From assembly GCA_017455225.1 (NCBI GenBank), contig JAFTBL010000209.1, forward strand, positions 1 to 13,726: DNA of 13,726 nucleotides. The letters run 5' to 3'. The translations under genes were made by a program, and so were the position numbers. Under the pieces are notes generated by a model that was not told the origin of the DNA, did not search any database, and saw only the letters and a list, made by a program, of their open reading frames with translations. Source of the DNA: Oscillospiraceae bacterium (GTDB taxonomy: Bacteria > Bacillota_A > Clostridia > Oscillospirales > Oscillospiraceae). Within the stretch, counting starts at the first letter, position 1. Each line of letters opens with the position of its first letter. Of this stretch, positions 5,687-10,939 are shown piece by piece.

Positions 5687-7444
5687 ATGAAAAGATCCTT
5701 CGTTCGTTTTCTGGCGGTCTGCCTGCTGGCGGCGCTGCTGGCGCTGCCCCGGCAGGCGGAGGCGGCAGGCGTCAGTCTCAGCGGCAGCACGGACGGCATC
5801 CGCCCCGGCGACACCGTCACGCTGACGCTTTATGCCAGCGGCAGCGGCCTCACGGCCATCAACGGCTCCTTCTCCGGCATGTCCGGCATGAGCCTGAGCA
5901 ACGTATCCTCTGCCCGCAGCGGCTGGACGGTCACTCTCAACGGCAATACCTTCACCACCTACGACACGGCCATGACCAACCCCATCAACAGCAGCGCCGC
6001 CGTGCTGACCGCCACCTTCACCGTCAGCTCCGGCGCCTCCTCCGGCAGCGCCGTGTCCGCCGGTGTCTCCGGCGTCACCGCCTCCGATACCAACAGCACC
6101 ATCTCGCTGGGCAGCGCATCCTGGAGCGCCACGGTGGCCGCCCCCCTGAGCGGCAACGCCAACCTGTCCTCCCTCACCTGCGCCGGCGCCTCCCTCTCCC
6201 CCTCCTTCAGCGCCGACGTCACCAACTATTCCGTCACGGTGCCCTTCAGCGTCACCGCACTGGATCTGGACTACACCCGCGCCCACAGCGGCTCGTGGGT
6301 CACCGTGTCCGGCAACGATCTGGTGGTGGGTGCCAACACCGTCACCTTGACGGTGACCGCCGAGAACGGCAGCCGCAAGCAGTATTACATCTCCGTCACC
6401 CGGGAGCAGGATCCCGATTATAAAGCCAGCGACAACGCCCTTCTGTCGTCCCTGTCCGTCAGCGCGGGCGCCGTCAGTCCGGCGTTCGATCCCGACACCA
6501 AGGAGTACGTGGTCTACGTACCCTTTGAGGTGAAGCAGATCTCCCTGTCCGGCACGGCGCAGGACGAAAAGGCGCTGCAGGTCAAGGGCGCCTCCTCCTT
6601 CCTCAAGCCCGGCGACAATCCCCTGCGTGTGGTCTGCACCGCCGAGGACGGCACCACCGCCTGCGCCTACGTCGTCCACGTGTTCCGTCTGCCCTTCTTC
6701 AAGGGCGCGGTGCCGCAGGTGCTGCCGGGCGATGAGGATCCCGCCGTTCCCGCGGTGGAGCCGGTCACGCCCGACCAGCCGGAGGAGAACGATCTTCTCT
6801 CCCGCGCCGCCGCGCTGGCGCAGGCCGGCGTGACGGTGCCGCTGATCGGCGAAAGCGTAGGGCCCGTTCCGCTGTGGGCGCTGTGCGCCGCCGGGCTGTT
6901 CCTTCTCTTGTTGCTCTTTTACGTGCTGGGCACGCTGGTAGGCAAGGCCGTGGGGCGGAAAAAGGCGCTGCGCTCCCTGCCCGGCCAGCCGGAGCCTCCC
7001 GCCGAAGACGAGCCGGATGATGACGGTCCCTCTTTTCCCCCCGTTCCCCCGCCGATAGCGCCGGAAGCCCCCGCTGAGGATGCCCCCGCCGAGGAAACCC
7101 CCGCTGAGGAAACCCCTGCCGAGGAAACTCCCGCTGAGGAAACCCCTGCCGAGGGAGCTCCCGCCGAGGAAAACCCCGCCGAGAAAGCCCCTGTCGAGGA
7201 AACCCCCGCTGAGGAAACCCCCGCCGAGGAAACCCCTGCCGAGGATGCCCCCGCTGAGGAAACCCCCGCCGAGGAAACCTCCGCCGAGGAAACGCCCGTC
7301 GAAGACGCTGCCACCGAGGAAGCTCCCGCCGGGGATGCTCCCGCCGGGGAAACCCCGTCAGCGCCGCCGGAGGATCCCTCCGCAGACGATCTGGTGCGCA
7401 CCATGTCGCTGGACGAGCTGCTGAAGGACATCCGCAATATGTAA
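5687..7444 (+). CDS. Membrane-anchored cohesin-like protein with cadherin-like beta-sandwich modules and PAEET-repeat cytoplasmic tail
   Basis: 585-residue surface anchor, probable partner of the upstream dockerin protein. AAGGAGG (5674-5680) precedes the ATG by 6 nt. Order: signal peptide (MKRSFVRFLAVCLLAALLALP, cleavage near AEA at 24-26); a cohesin-like beta-sandwich (about 28-152) with GDTVTLTLYASGSGLTAINGS and AVLTATFTVSSGASSGSAVS; two cadherin-like beta-sandwich modules (about 155-240 and 248-335), each with the family's LSSL start and YVV/YSV-V-P middle; a linker; one membrane span (about 394-417, AGLFLLLLLFYVLG core) followed by GKAVGRKKALR, which by the positive-inside rule puts the rest in the cytoplasm; 19 pentapeptide repeats (461-555); and a non-repetitive end, DDLVRTMSLDELLKDIRNM. 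Typical scaffoldin anchors use SLH or sortase signals; neither is seen. The cohesin call is by pattern, not by alignment. Confidence 0.75.
   Translation: MKRSFVRFLAVCLLAALLALPRQAEAAGVSLSGSTDGIRPGDTVTLTLYASGSGLTAINGSFSGMSGMSLSNVSSARSGWTVTLNGNTFTTYDTAMTNPINSSAAVLTATFTVSSGASSGSAVSAGVSGVTASDTNSTISLGSASWSATVAAPLSGNANLSSLTCAGASLSPSFSADVTNYSVTVPFSVTALDLDYTRAHSGSWVTVSGNDLVVGANTVTLTVTAENGSRKQYYISVTREQDPDYKASDNALLSSLSVSAGAVSPAFDPDTKEYVVYVPFEVKQISLSGTAQDEKALQVKGASSFLKPGDNPLRVVCTAEDGTTACAYVVHVFRLPFFKGAVPQVLPGDEDPAVPAVEPVTPDQPEENDLLSRAAALAQAGVTVPLIGESVGPVPLWALCAAGLFLLLLLFYVLGTLVGKAVGRKKALRSLPGQPEPPAEDEPDDDGPSFPPVPPPIAPEAPAEDAPAEETPAEETPAEETPAEETPAEGAPAEENPAEKAPVEETPAEETPAEETPAEDAPAEETPAEETSAEETPVEDAATEEAPAGDAPAGETPSAPPEDPSADDLVRTMSLDELLKDIRNM
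7067..7351 (+). repeat. 15-bp tandem repeat coding for (A/T)PAE(E/D) pentapeptides
   Basis: Nineteen in-frame 15-bp units encode residues 461-555 of the cohesin-like protein, mostly TPAEE or APAEE, with degenerate units (TPAEG, NPAEK, TPVED, AATEE, APAGD) towards the middle and the end. Identical units such as GCCGAGGAAACCCC recur at the DNA level. The array is therefore prone to slippage, but changes of whole units keep the frame. The tract is acidic, proline-rich and presumably extended, and lies on the cytoplasmic side of the membrane span. Confidence 0.95.
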
Positions 7445-7448
7445 AACA

Positions 7449-7480
7449 CACCGGGACGGGTCTTTTGACCCGTCCCGGTG
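7449..7480. terminator. Palindromic hairpin, left copy of a 30-bp direct repeat; possible terminator
   Basis: A 14-bp perfect stem (7449-7462 with 7467-7480, core CCGGGACGGGTC) has a TTTT loop and starts 5 bases after the cohesin-gene stop codon. Bases 7451-7480 are repeated exactly at 7685-7714. There is no T-run directly after the stem on either strand, so as a terminator it is not canonical. Confidence 0.6.
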
Positions 7481-7484
7481 AAAC

Positions 7485-7515
7485 TGTCAAAAAACGGCTA
7501 TGCCGTTTTTTGACA
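7485..7515. terminator. Likely bidirectional terminator for the convergent cohesin gene and truA
   Basis: A 14-bp perfect stem, TGTCAAAAAACGGC (7485-7498) with GCCGTTTTTTGACA (7502-7515), has a TAT loop. The GC core with A6 on one side and T6 on the other gives a terminator-like shape on both strands, fitting a position between two converging genes. Confidence 0.65.
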
Positions 7516-7684
7516 AAAGGCTCGCAGCCTACTACGCGCACTCTTTGTCCGCCTTTGGCGGACAATTCGCACACTCCGTAGTCTGATAGGTGTAATTTCT
7601 GACGCGCATGTCGTCAGAAATTACATAAAATATCTTCCGCCGCTGCGGCGGCGGAACTCTGCGAGGCTTTTTTGGACAAACTGT

Positions 7685-7714
7685 CCGGGACGGGTCTTTT
7701 GACCCGTCCCGGTG
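7685..7714. repeat. Right copy of the 30-bp palindromic direct repeat
   Basis: Bases 7685-7714 are identical to 7451-7480. They form a 12-bp stem (7685-7696 with 7701-7712) with a TTTT loop, 10 bases beyond the truA stop codon. On the plus strand GTTTCTTCGTTT follows, a weak T-rich tail. This is a symmetrical counterpart to the copy after the cohesin gene, so each convergent gene ends in the same hairpin. Confidence 0.8.
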
Positions 7715-7724
7715 TTTCTTCGTT

Positions 7725-8462
7725 TCAGTAATCCACCTTCATCAGGCACAGGCCCTCCGGCGGCGCGGTGGGGCCCGCCGCCTTCCGGTCGCGGCCGGCA
7801 AGGATCTCCGCCGCCCGCTCCGGCTCCCAGAAGCCCCGGCCGATCTCATAGAGCGTCCCGGCGATGATGCGCACCATGTTCTGCAAAAAGCCGTCGCCGT
7901 GTACGGTGATGATCACCCGGTCCCGGCGCCTCTCCACCGAAATGCCGTCCACCGTCCGCACGGTGGATTTTTTCATGTGGGGATTGCCGCAAAAGGCGGC
8001 AAAGTCATGCTCCCCCACCAGCATGTCCGCCGCCTGCTGCATCCGCCCCGCGTCCAGCGTCACCGGCGACAGCGCCACGTACCGCCGGTCGAACACCGGC
8101 CGCACCGGCCCATCGAAATACGTGTAGCGATAGGTCTTCCCCTTGGCCTTGTACCGGGCGTGGAACTGGGGTGCGCAGGGCTTCACCTCCCGCACGGCAA
8201 TGGCGTCGGGCAGATAGCGGTTGAGATAGTCCCGGATCTCCTCCGGCGACAGCGCCGTGTCCAGCACAGCGGAGGCCACCATGGCCCGGGCGTGCACGCC
8301 CGCGTCGGTGCGCCCCGCGCCGATCACCTCCACCGCCCCGCCGGTCATCTCCGTCAGCACGCTCTCCAGCTTGCCCTGCACGGTGTCCCGTCCCGGCTGC
8401 CGTTCCCAGCCGAAAAACCGGGTGCCGTCGTAGGCCAGCGTCAGCTTGTAGTTCTGCTTCAT
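7725..8462 (-). CDS. truA: tRNA pseudouridine(38-40) synthase TruA
   Basis: Converts uridines 38, 39 and 40 of the tRNA anticodon arm to pseudouridine. The 245 residues match the family length. Motifs: N-terminal KLTLAYDGTRFFGWERQP (about 6-23); catalytic GAGRTDAGVHA with Asp53 as nucleophile; KTYRYTYF with the conserved Tyr111; EHDFAAF (151-157); GDGFLQNMVRIIAGTL (about 189-204); and a C-terminal GPTAPPEGLCLMKVDY. The ATG at 8460-8462 is preferred because GAGGAG (8469-8474) lies 6 nt upstream and family homology starts with KLTLAYDG. An in-frame upstream ATG inside the 8533-8552 palindrome would add 27 unrelated residues and has no RBS. In many Firmicutes truA follows ecfA1A2T; here it stands alone, divergent from a sigma-factor gene. 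Confidence 0.97.
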   Translation of the reverse strand: MKQNYKLTLAYDGTRFFGWERQPGRDTVQGKLESVLTEMTGGAVEVIGAGRTDAGVHARAMVASAVLDTALSPEEIRDYLNRYLPDAIAVREVKPCAPQFHARYKAKGKTYRYTYFDGPVRPVFDRRYVALSPVTLDAGRMQQAADMLVGEHDFAAFCGNPHMKKSTVRTVDGISVERRRDRVIITVHGDGFLQNMVRIIAGTLYEIGRGFWEPERAAEILAGRDRKAAGPTAPPEGLCLMKVDY

Positions 8463-8532
8463 AGCTCTCTCCTCACGCGCCCGGCGCCTGTCCGCCGGTA
8501 AATGCGCGTTTTTCTTTACTCTCCCGCTCCGT

Positions 8533-8552
8533 TCTGCTATCATGATAGCAGA
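8533..8552. promoter_or_regulatory. 20-bp perfect palindrome carrying extended -10 elements on both strands (divergent promoter)
   Basis: TCTGCTATCATGATAGCAGA reads the same on both strands. Each strand contains TGC-TATCAT, an extended -10 with one mismatch to TATAAT. On the plus strand a -35-like TTTACT (8515-8520) lies exactly 17 nt before TATCAT (8538-8543). On the minus strand a TTTGCA lies about 17 nt before its TATCAT. The plus start (about 8550) would serve the sigma/serpin genes; the minus start (about 8535) would serve truA. It could instead, or also, be the operator of a dimeric repressor. Confidence 0.6.
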
Positions 8553-8621
8553 TTTCCCGGCAAATGCAAATTTTTTCGTCCCCGGCGCGACCGGCGGCGG
8601 GGATTTGGGCAGTTATAGGGT

Positions 8622-8635
8622 AGAAAGCGCTTTCA
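8622..8635. promoter_or_regulatory. cre-like catabolite-responsive element (putative CcpA site)
   Basis: AGAAAGCGCTTTCA contains the perfect 12-bp palindrome GAAAGCGCTTTC (8623-8634) and differs from the ideal cre palindrome TGAAAGCGCTTTCA only at the first base. It lies in the leader of the sigma-factor gene, abutting the Shine-Dalgarno sequence and about 70 bases downstream of the predicted start. In that position bound CcpA would act as a roadblock. No ccpA gene is in the window. Confidence 0.6.
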
Positions 8636-8648
8636 AAGGAGGTGATCC
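8635..8648 (+). promoter_or_regulatory. Full-length 14-nt Shine-Dalgarno sequence deciding the sigma-factor start
   Basis: AAAGGAGGTGATCC is the complete complement of the usual 3' end of 16S rRNA (GGATCACCTCCTTT). GGAGG ends 7 nt before the GTG at 8650, which fixes that GTG as the start against the in-frame ATG at 8542. Such extended pairing predicts very efficient initiation. Confidence 0.85.
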
Positions 8649-8649
8649 G

Positions 8650-9213
8650 GTGGAGGATCAGGCGATCGTGGCGCTGTATTGGGCCCGCGATCAGCGTGCT
8701 TTGGCGGAAACGGCGGAGAAATACGGCGGCTACTGCCGCTCCGTGGCCGGCGCCGTCCTCCCCGACCCGCAGGATGCGGAGGAGGCGGTAAACGACGCGT
8801 ATCTGGCGGCGTGGAACGCCATGCCGCCCCACCGCCCGGCGCTGCTGGGGCCGTTTCTGGGCAAGCTGTGCCGCCGCGCGGCGCTGCATCTTTGGCGGCG
8901 CGGCCGGGCGCAGAAGCGGGGCGGCGGCGAAACGGCGCTGGTATACGACGAGCTGGCCGAGTGCATCGGCGGCGGCAGCGCGGAAACGGCTCTGGAGACA
9001 GCGGAGCTGGGCCGCAGCCTCGACCGTTTTCTCGCATCCCAGCCCCAGGCCGCCCGGCGCGTGTTCGTGTGCCGCTACTGGTACGTGGACAGCGTGGAGG
9101 ACATCGCCCGCCGCTTCGGCTTCAGCCAGAGCAAGGTGAAGTCCATGCTCCGCCGCACCCGGCAGAAGCTGCGTGATTATTTGATAAAAGAAGGTGTTTT
9201 TCTTGAAACGTGA
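8650..9213 (+). CDS. Sigma-70 family RNA polymerase sigma factor (ECF-like)
   Basis: 187-residue alternative sigma factor that would direct RNA polymerase to a small regulon. Region 2-like helices span about 14-85 (AETAEKYGGYCRSVAGAVL, then the DPQDAEEAVNDAYLAAW pattern that marks region 2.2-2.4, and a basic RRAALHLWRRGRAQKR stretch). Region 4 spans about 122-178, with the DNA-binding helix-turn-helix in SVEDIARRFGFSQSKVKSMLRRTRQKLRDYL (148-178, quoted in outline). There is no region 1 or 3, as in ECF factors. GTG start at 8650, see the Shine-Dalgarno entry. The gene overlaps the serpin gene by 11 bases, as sigma/anti-sigma pairs commonly do. Clostridia encode many such sigma factors paired with a single-span membrane protein; the target promoters are unknown. 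Confidence 0.88.
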   Translation: MEDQAIVALYWARDQRALAETAEKYGGYCRSVAGAVLPDPQDAEEAVNDAYLAAWNAMPPHRPALLGPFLGKLCRRAALHLWRRGRAQKRGGGETALVYDELAECIGGGSAETALETAELGRSLDRFLASQPQAARRVFVCRYWYVDSVEDIARRFGFSQSKVKSMLRRTRQKLRDYLIKEGVFLET

Positions 9214-10705
9214 CCCCCGCGATCAGCTGATGGACGCCATCGGCGAGATCAACGATCTGACCATACAATCCGCCCGCGAAACGCTCCGCCGCGCCTTCCC
9301 GTGGCGGACGGTGTCGCTGGCGGCGGCGTGCCTTGCGCTGGCGGTGCTGGCGGCGGCGGTGCTGCCTACCTTCCGCAAAGCCTCCCCCGGCGACGATCCC
9401 ACGCCGCCGTCCCCCGGCACCCACGACGGCGAAACGAAAAACCTGTTCGCTCTGGCGCAGGCCGTCTATCCCGAAACGACTCCCCACCCCTCGGAGGCGG
9501 ATTGGGCAAAGGGCGACGCCTATGCCAATGGGATTTCAGAGCAGTGGTGGGCGGCGCGGGAGGCCCGGCGGGAGAATGCCGCGGTCTACACCGGCGCGCT
9601 GGACGGCTATCTCCGCGCCACCGCCCCCGTCTTTCTGGCAAGCGAGAAGCGCGAAAACCGCGTCTATTCCCCGCTGAACGTGTATCTGGCGCTGAGCATG
9701 CTGGCGGAGCTGACCGACGGCGACAGCCGCGCCCAGATCCTGACTCTGCTGGGGGCGCCGGACGTGGAAACCGTGCGTCAACGGGCCAAGGCGCTGTGGG
9801 AGGCGCACCATCAGGACGACGGGCTCACCACCAGCGTGCTGGCCGCCTCTTTGTGGCTGGCGGAGGATCTTTCCTTCGTGCCGGAGACGCTGGAAACGCT
9901 GGCCCGGGACTACTACGCCTCCTCCTATCAGGGCGCCATGGGGTCGCCGGAGCTGGACGCGGCGCTACAGGCGTGGCTCAACGACCAGACCGGCGGTCTG
10001 CTGCAGGAGCAGGCGGGTCAGATCCAACTGCAGCCGGAAACGGTGCTGGCGCTGGCCACCACCGTGTACTTCCGCACCCGGTGGAACGAACCGTTTGATG
10101 ACGTGGCCACCGCGCCGGATACCTTCCGTGCCCCGGACGGCGACGTGACCTGCGATTTCATGCATGACTACAAGGTGCTGCGCACCGTATACACCGGCGA
10201 CGGCTTCCTGGCCCTGCCGGTCCCTCTGCAGGACGGCGCGGCCATGTGGCTCCTGCTGCCGGAGGAAGGCGTTTCGCCGGAGGAGCTGGTGCAGCGCGGC
10301 ACAGCCATGGACTTCCTGCTCTCTGACAAAGACGCCTGCCGGCAGGGGAACTATCTGGTGAATCTGTCCCTGCCCAAGTTCGACGTCAGCTCCTCCGTAG
10401 ATCTCCTGCCGGGGCTGCGGGCGCTGGGTGTCACCGACGTGCTGGACGACGCCCGCTCCGACTTCTCGCCTCTGACGCCCACCACCGGGCTCTATCTCTC
10501 TCAGTGCAAACACGCTGCCCGGGTGGCGGTGGACGAGGAGGGCGTCACCGCCGCGGCGTTCACGGTGATCGGCGTGTGCGGCTCGGCTCTGCCCCAGGGG
10601 GAGGAGCTGGACTTCACCGTGGACCGTCCCTTCTTCTTCGCCGTCACCGGCGAGGACGGATTGCCTCTGTTCACCGGCGTGGTGAACACCCCCGCCGCAG
10701 GCTGA
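9203..10705 (+). CDS. Membrane-anchored serpin with anti-sigma-like cytoplasmic N-terminus
   Basis: 500-residue protein with a serine-protease-inhibitor domain outside the cell. Residues 1-35 (MKRDPRDQLMDAIGEINDLT, then IQSARETLRR) are short, charged and helical, like the cytoplasmic part of small anti-sigma proteins encoded after ECF-type factors in Clostridia. A single span follows at about 37-55, then a Pro/Gly linker to about 80 and an extra segment. The serpin fold runs from NRVYSPLNVYLALSML (152-167) to the end. The hinge of the reactive-centre loop reads VDEEGVTAAAFT (443-454), with the small residues needed for loop insertion, and the serpin signature VDRPFFFAV is at 473-481; so it looks inhibitory. 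The loop (VIGVCGSALPQGEELDF) is long and P1 cannot be fixed. I use the TTG at 9203 (AGAAGG at 9189-9194, 8-nt spacing, MKRD start); a GTG at 9194 in the same frame has no room for an RBS. The serpin is sure; the anti-sigma role is inferred. Confidence 0.85.
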   Translation: MKRDPRDQLMDAIGEINDLTIQSARETLRRAFPWRTVSLAAACLALAVLAAAVLPTFRKASPGDDPTPPSPGTHDGETKNLFALAQAVYPETTPHPSEADWAKGDAYANGISEQWWAAREARRENAAVYTGALDGYLRATAPVFLASEKRENRVYSPLNVYLALSMLAELTDGDSRAQILTLLGAPDVETVRQRAKALWEAHHQDDGLTTSVLAASLWLAEDLSFVPETLETLARDYYASSYQGAMGSPELDAALQAWLNDQTGGLLQEQAGQIQLQPETVLALATTVYFRTRWNEPFDDVATAPDTFRAPDGDVTCDFMHDYKVLRTVYTGDGFLALPVPLQDGAAMWLLLPEEGVSPEELVQRGTAMDFLLSDKDACRQGNYLVNLSLPKFDVSSSVDLLPGLRALGVTDVLDDARSDFSPLTPTTGLYLSQCKHAARVAVDEEGVTAAAFTVIGVCGSALPQGEELDFTVDRPFFFAVTGEDGLPLFTGVVNTPAAG

Positions 10706-10722
10706 TCCGTTCCGCTTCCCCC

Positions 10723-10750
10723 TTGCATTTTTCAGAAAATGGCAGATAAT
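10723..10750 (+). promoter_or_regulatory. Putative promoter of the folT riboswitch transcript
   Basis: TTGCAT (10723-10728), a 16-nt spacer and GATAAT (10745-10750). A start near 10757 would place the first base a few nucleotides before P1 of the riboswitch. No terminator is visible between the serpin stop (10705) and this promoter, so read-through from the serpin gene is possible. Confidence 0.55.
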
Positions 10751-10761
10751 GGTCTCAACAA

Positions 10762-10863
10762 GGCAGAGTAGGGGGCCGCGTGTCCAAGTGCCGGCGGGAC
10801 GGGGAGTTGTCCGCCGGACGAAAAAGGCGCGCCTTTGCAGTGCGGCCCCCGCATCCCGCTGCC
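10762..10863 (+). ncRNA. Tetrahydrofolate (THF-I) riboswitch aptamer
   Basis: The leader of folT carries the THF-I pattern. P1 is GGCAG (10762-10766) with CTGCC (10859-10863), followed by AGTAG. P2 is a perfect 9-bp stem, GGGGGCCGC (10771-10779) with GCGGCCCCC (10842-10850). P3 is CCGGCGG (10791-10797) with CCGCCGG (10811-10817). P4 is AAAGG/CCTTT around CGCG (10823-10836). Conserved single-stranded stretches are recognisable: GCGTGTCCAAGTG, GTTGTC, GGACGA, CAGTGCGG and CCGCATCCCGCT. The cis-gene, a folate S component, is the classic THF-I target. Called by eye, without a covariance model. Confidence 0.85.
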
Positions 10864-10933
10864 GCATGGTGGAGCCATACCCTCCTTTGTGCGGCATTTC
10901 CGGAAACGGACTGCCAAATCGTGCAAAGGAGGT
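10861..10933 (+). promoter_or_regulatory. RBS-sequestering expression platform of the THF riboswitch
   Basis: CCTCCTTTG (10881-10889) is the exact complement of CAAAGGAGG (10924-10932), the folT Shine-Dalgarno sequence. The alternative hairpin GCCGCA (10861-10866) with TGCGGC (10890-10895), with GGAG/CTCC inside, would hide that anti-SD. Its first three bases are also the last three of P1. Ligand-stabilised P1 should therefore release the anti-SD and shut off translation, an OFF switch. The logic is inferred from base pairing. Confidence 0.7.
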
Positions 10934-10939
10934 CTTTTT

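Larger units (their letters stand above)
7445..7724. repeat. Structured intergenic hairpin array, possible MITE-like or REP-like element
   Basis: Between the convergent cohesin gene and truA, almost every base belongs to an inverted repeat. In order: 7449-7480, 14 bp; 7485-7515, 14 bp; 7545-7565, 9 bp, TTGTCCGCC/GGCGGACAA, nested inside ACTACG (7531-7536)/CGTAGT (7577-7582); 7591-7625, 14 bp, TGTAATTTCTGACG with a 7-nt loop; 7635-7656, 9 bp, TTCCGCCGC; 7674-7686, 5 bp; 7685-7712, 12 bp. The ends are related: AAAAGGCTCGCAG (7515-7527) is, with one mismatch, the complement of CTGCGAGGCTTTT (from about 7659), and both sit next to TGTC-A6-like segments. The block is bounded by two identical 30-bp palindromes. 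No coding potential is seen. Confidence 0.6.

Noticed and set aside
7067..7351. CRISPR array
   Set aside because: The periodic repeat has 15-bp units without spacers and is in frame inside a protein gene.
6919..7574. Antisense and alternate-frame open frames over the PAEET repeat (SSAGV-rich and RRGFP-rich products)
   Set aside because: These arise automatically because a 15-bp repeat without stops stays open in several frames.
8579..8603. Terminator or attenuator hairpin (TCCCCG/CGGGGA) in the sigma leader
   Set aside because: Only 6 bp with a poor interior, and no T-run follows; the T-run is on the wrong side for either strand.
8610..8620. TTATAG as the sigma-gene -10
   Set aside because: No -35-like hexamer at a suitable distance; the palindromic promoter at 8533-8552 fits better.
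8542..8649. ATG at 8542 as sigma-factor start
   Set aside because: It sits inside the promoter palindrome and has no RBS; the GTG at 8650 has a 14-nt perfect Shine-Dalgarno sequence.
10835..10939. In-frame upstream start for FolT
   Set aside because: It falls inside the riboswitch aptamer, and its 35 extra residues are not membrane-like.
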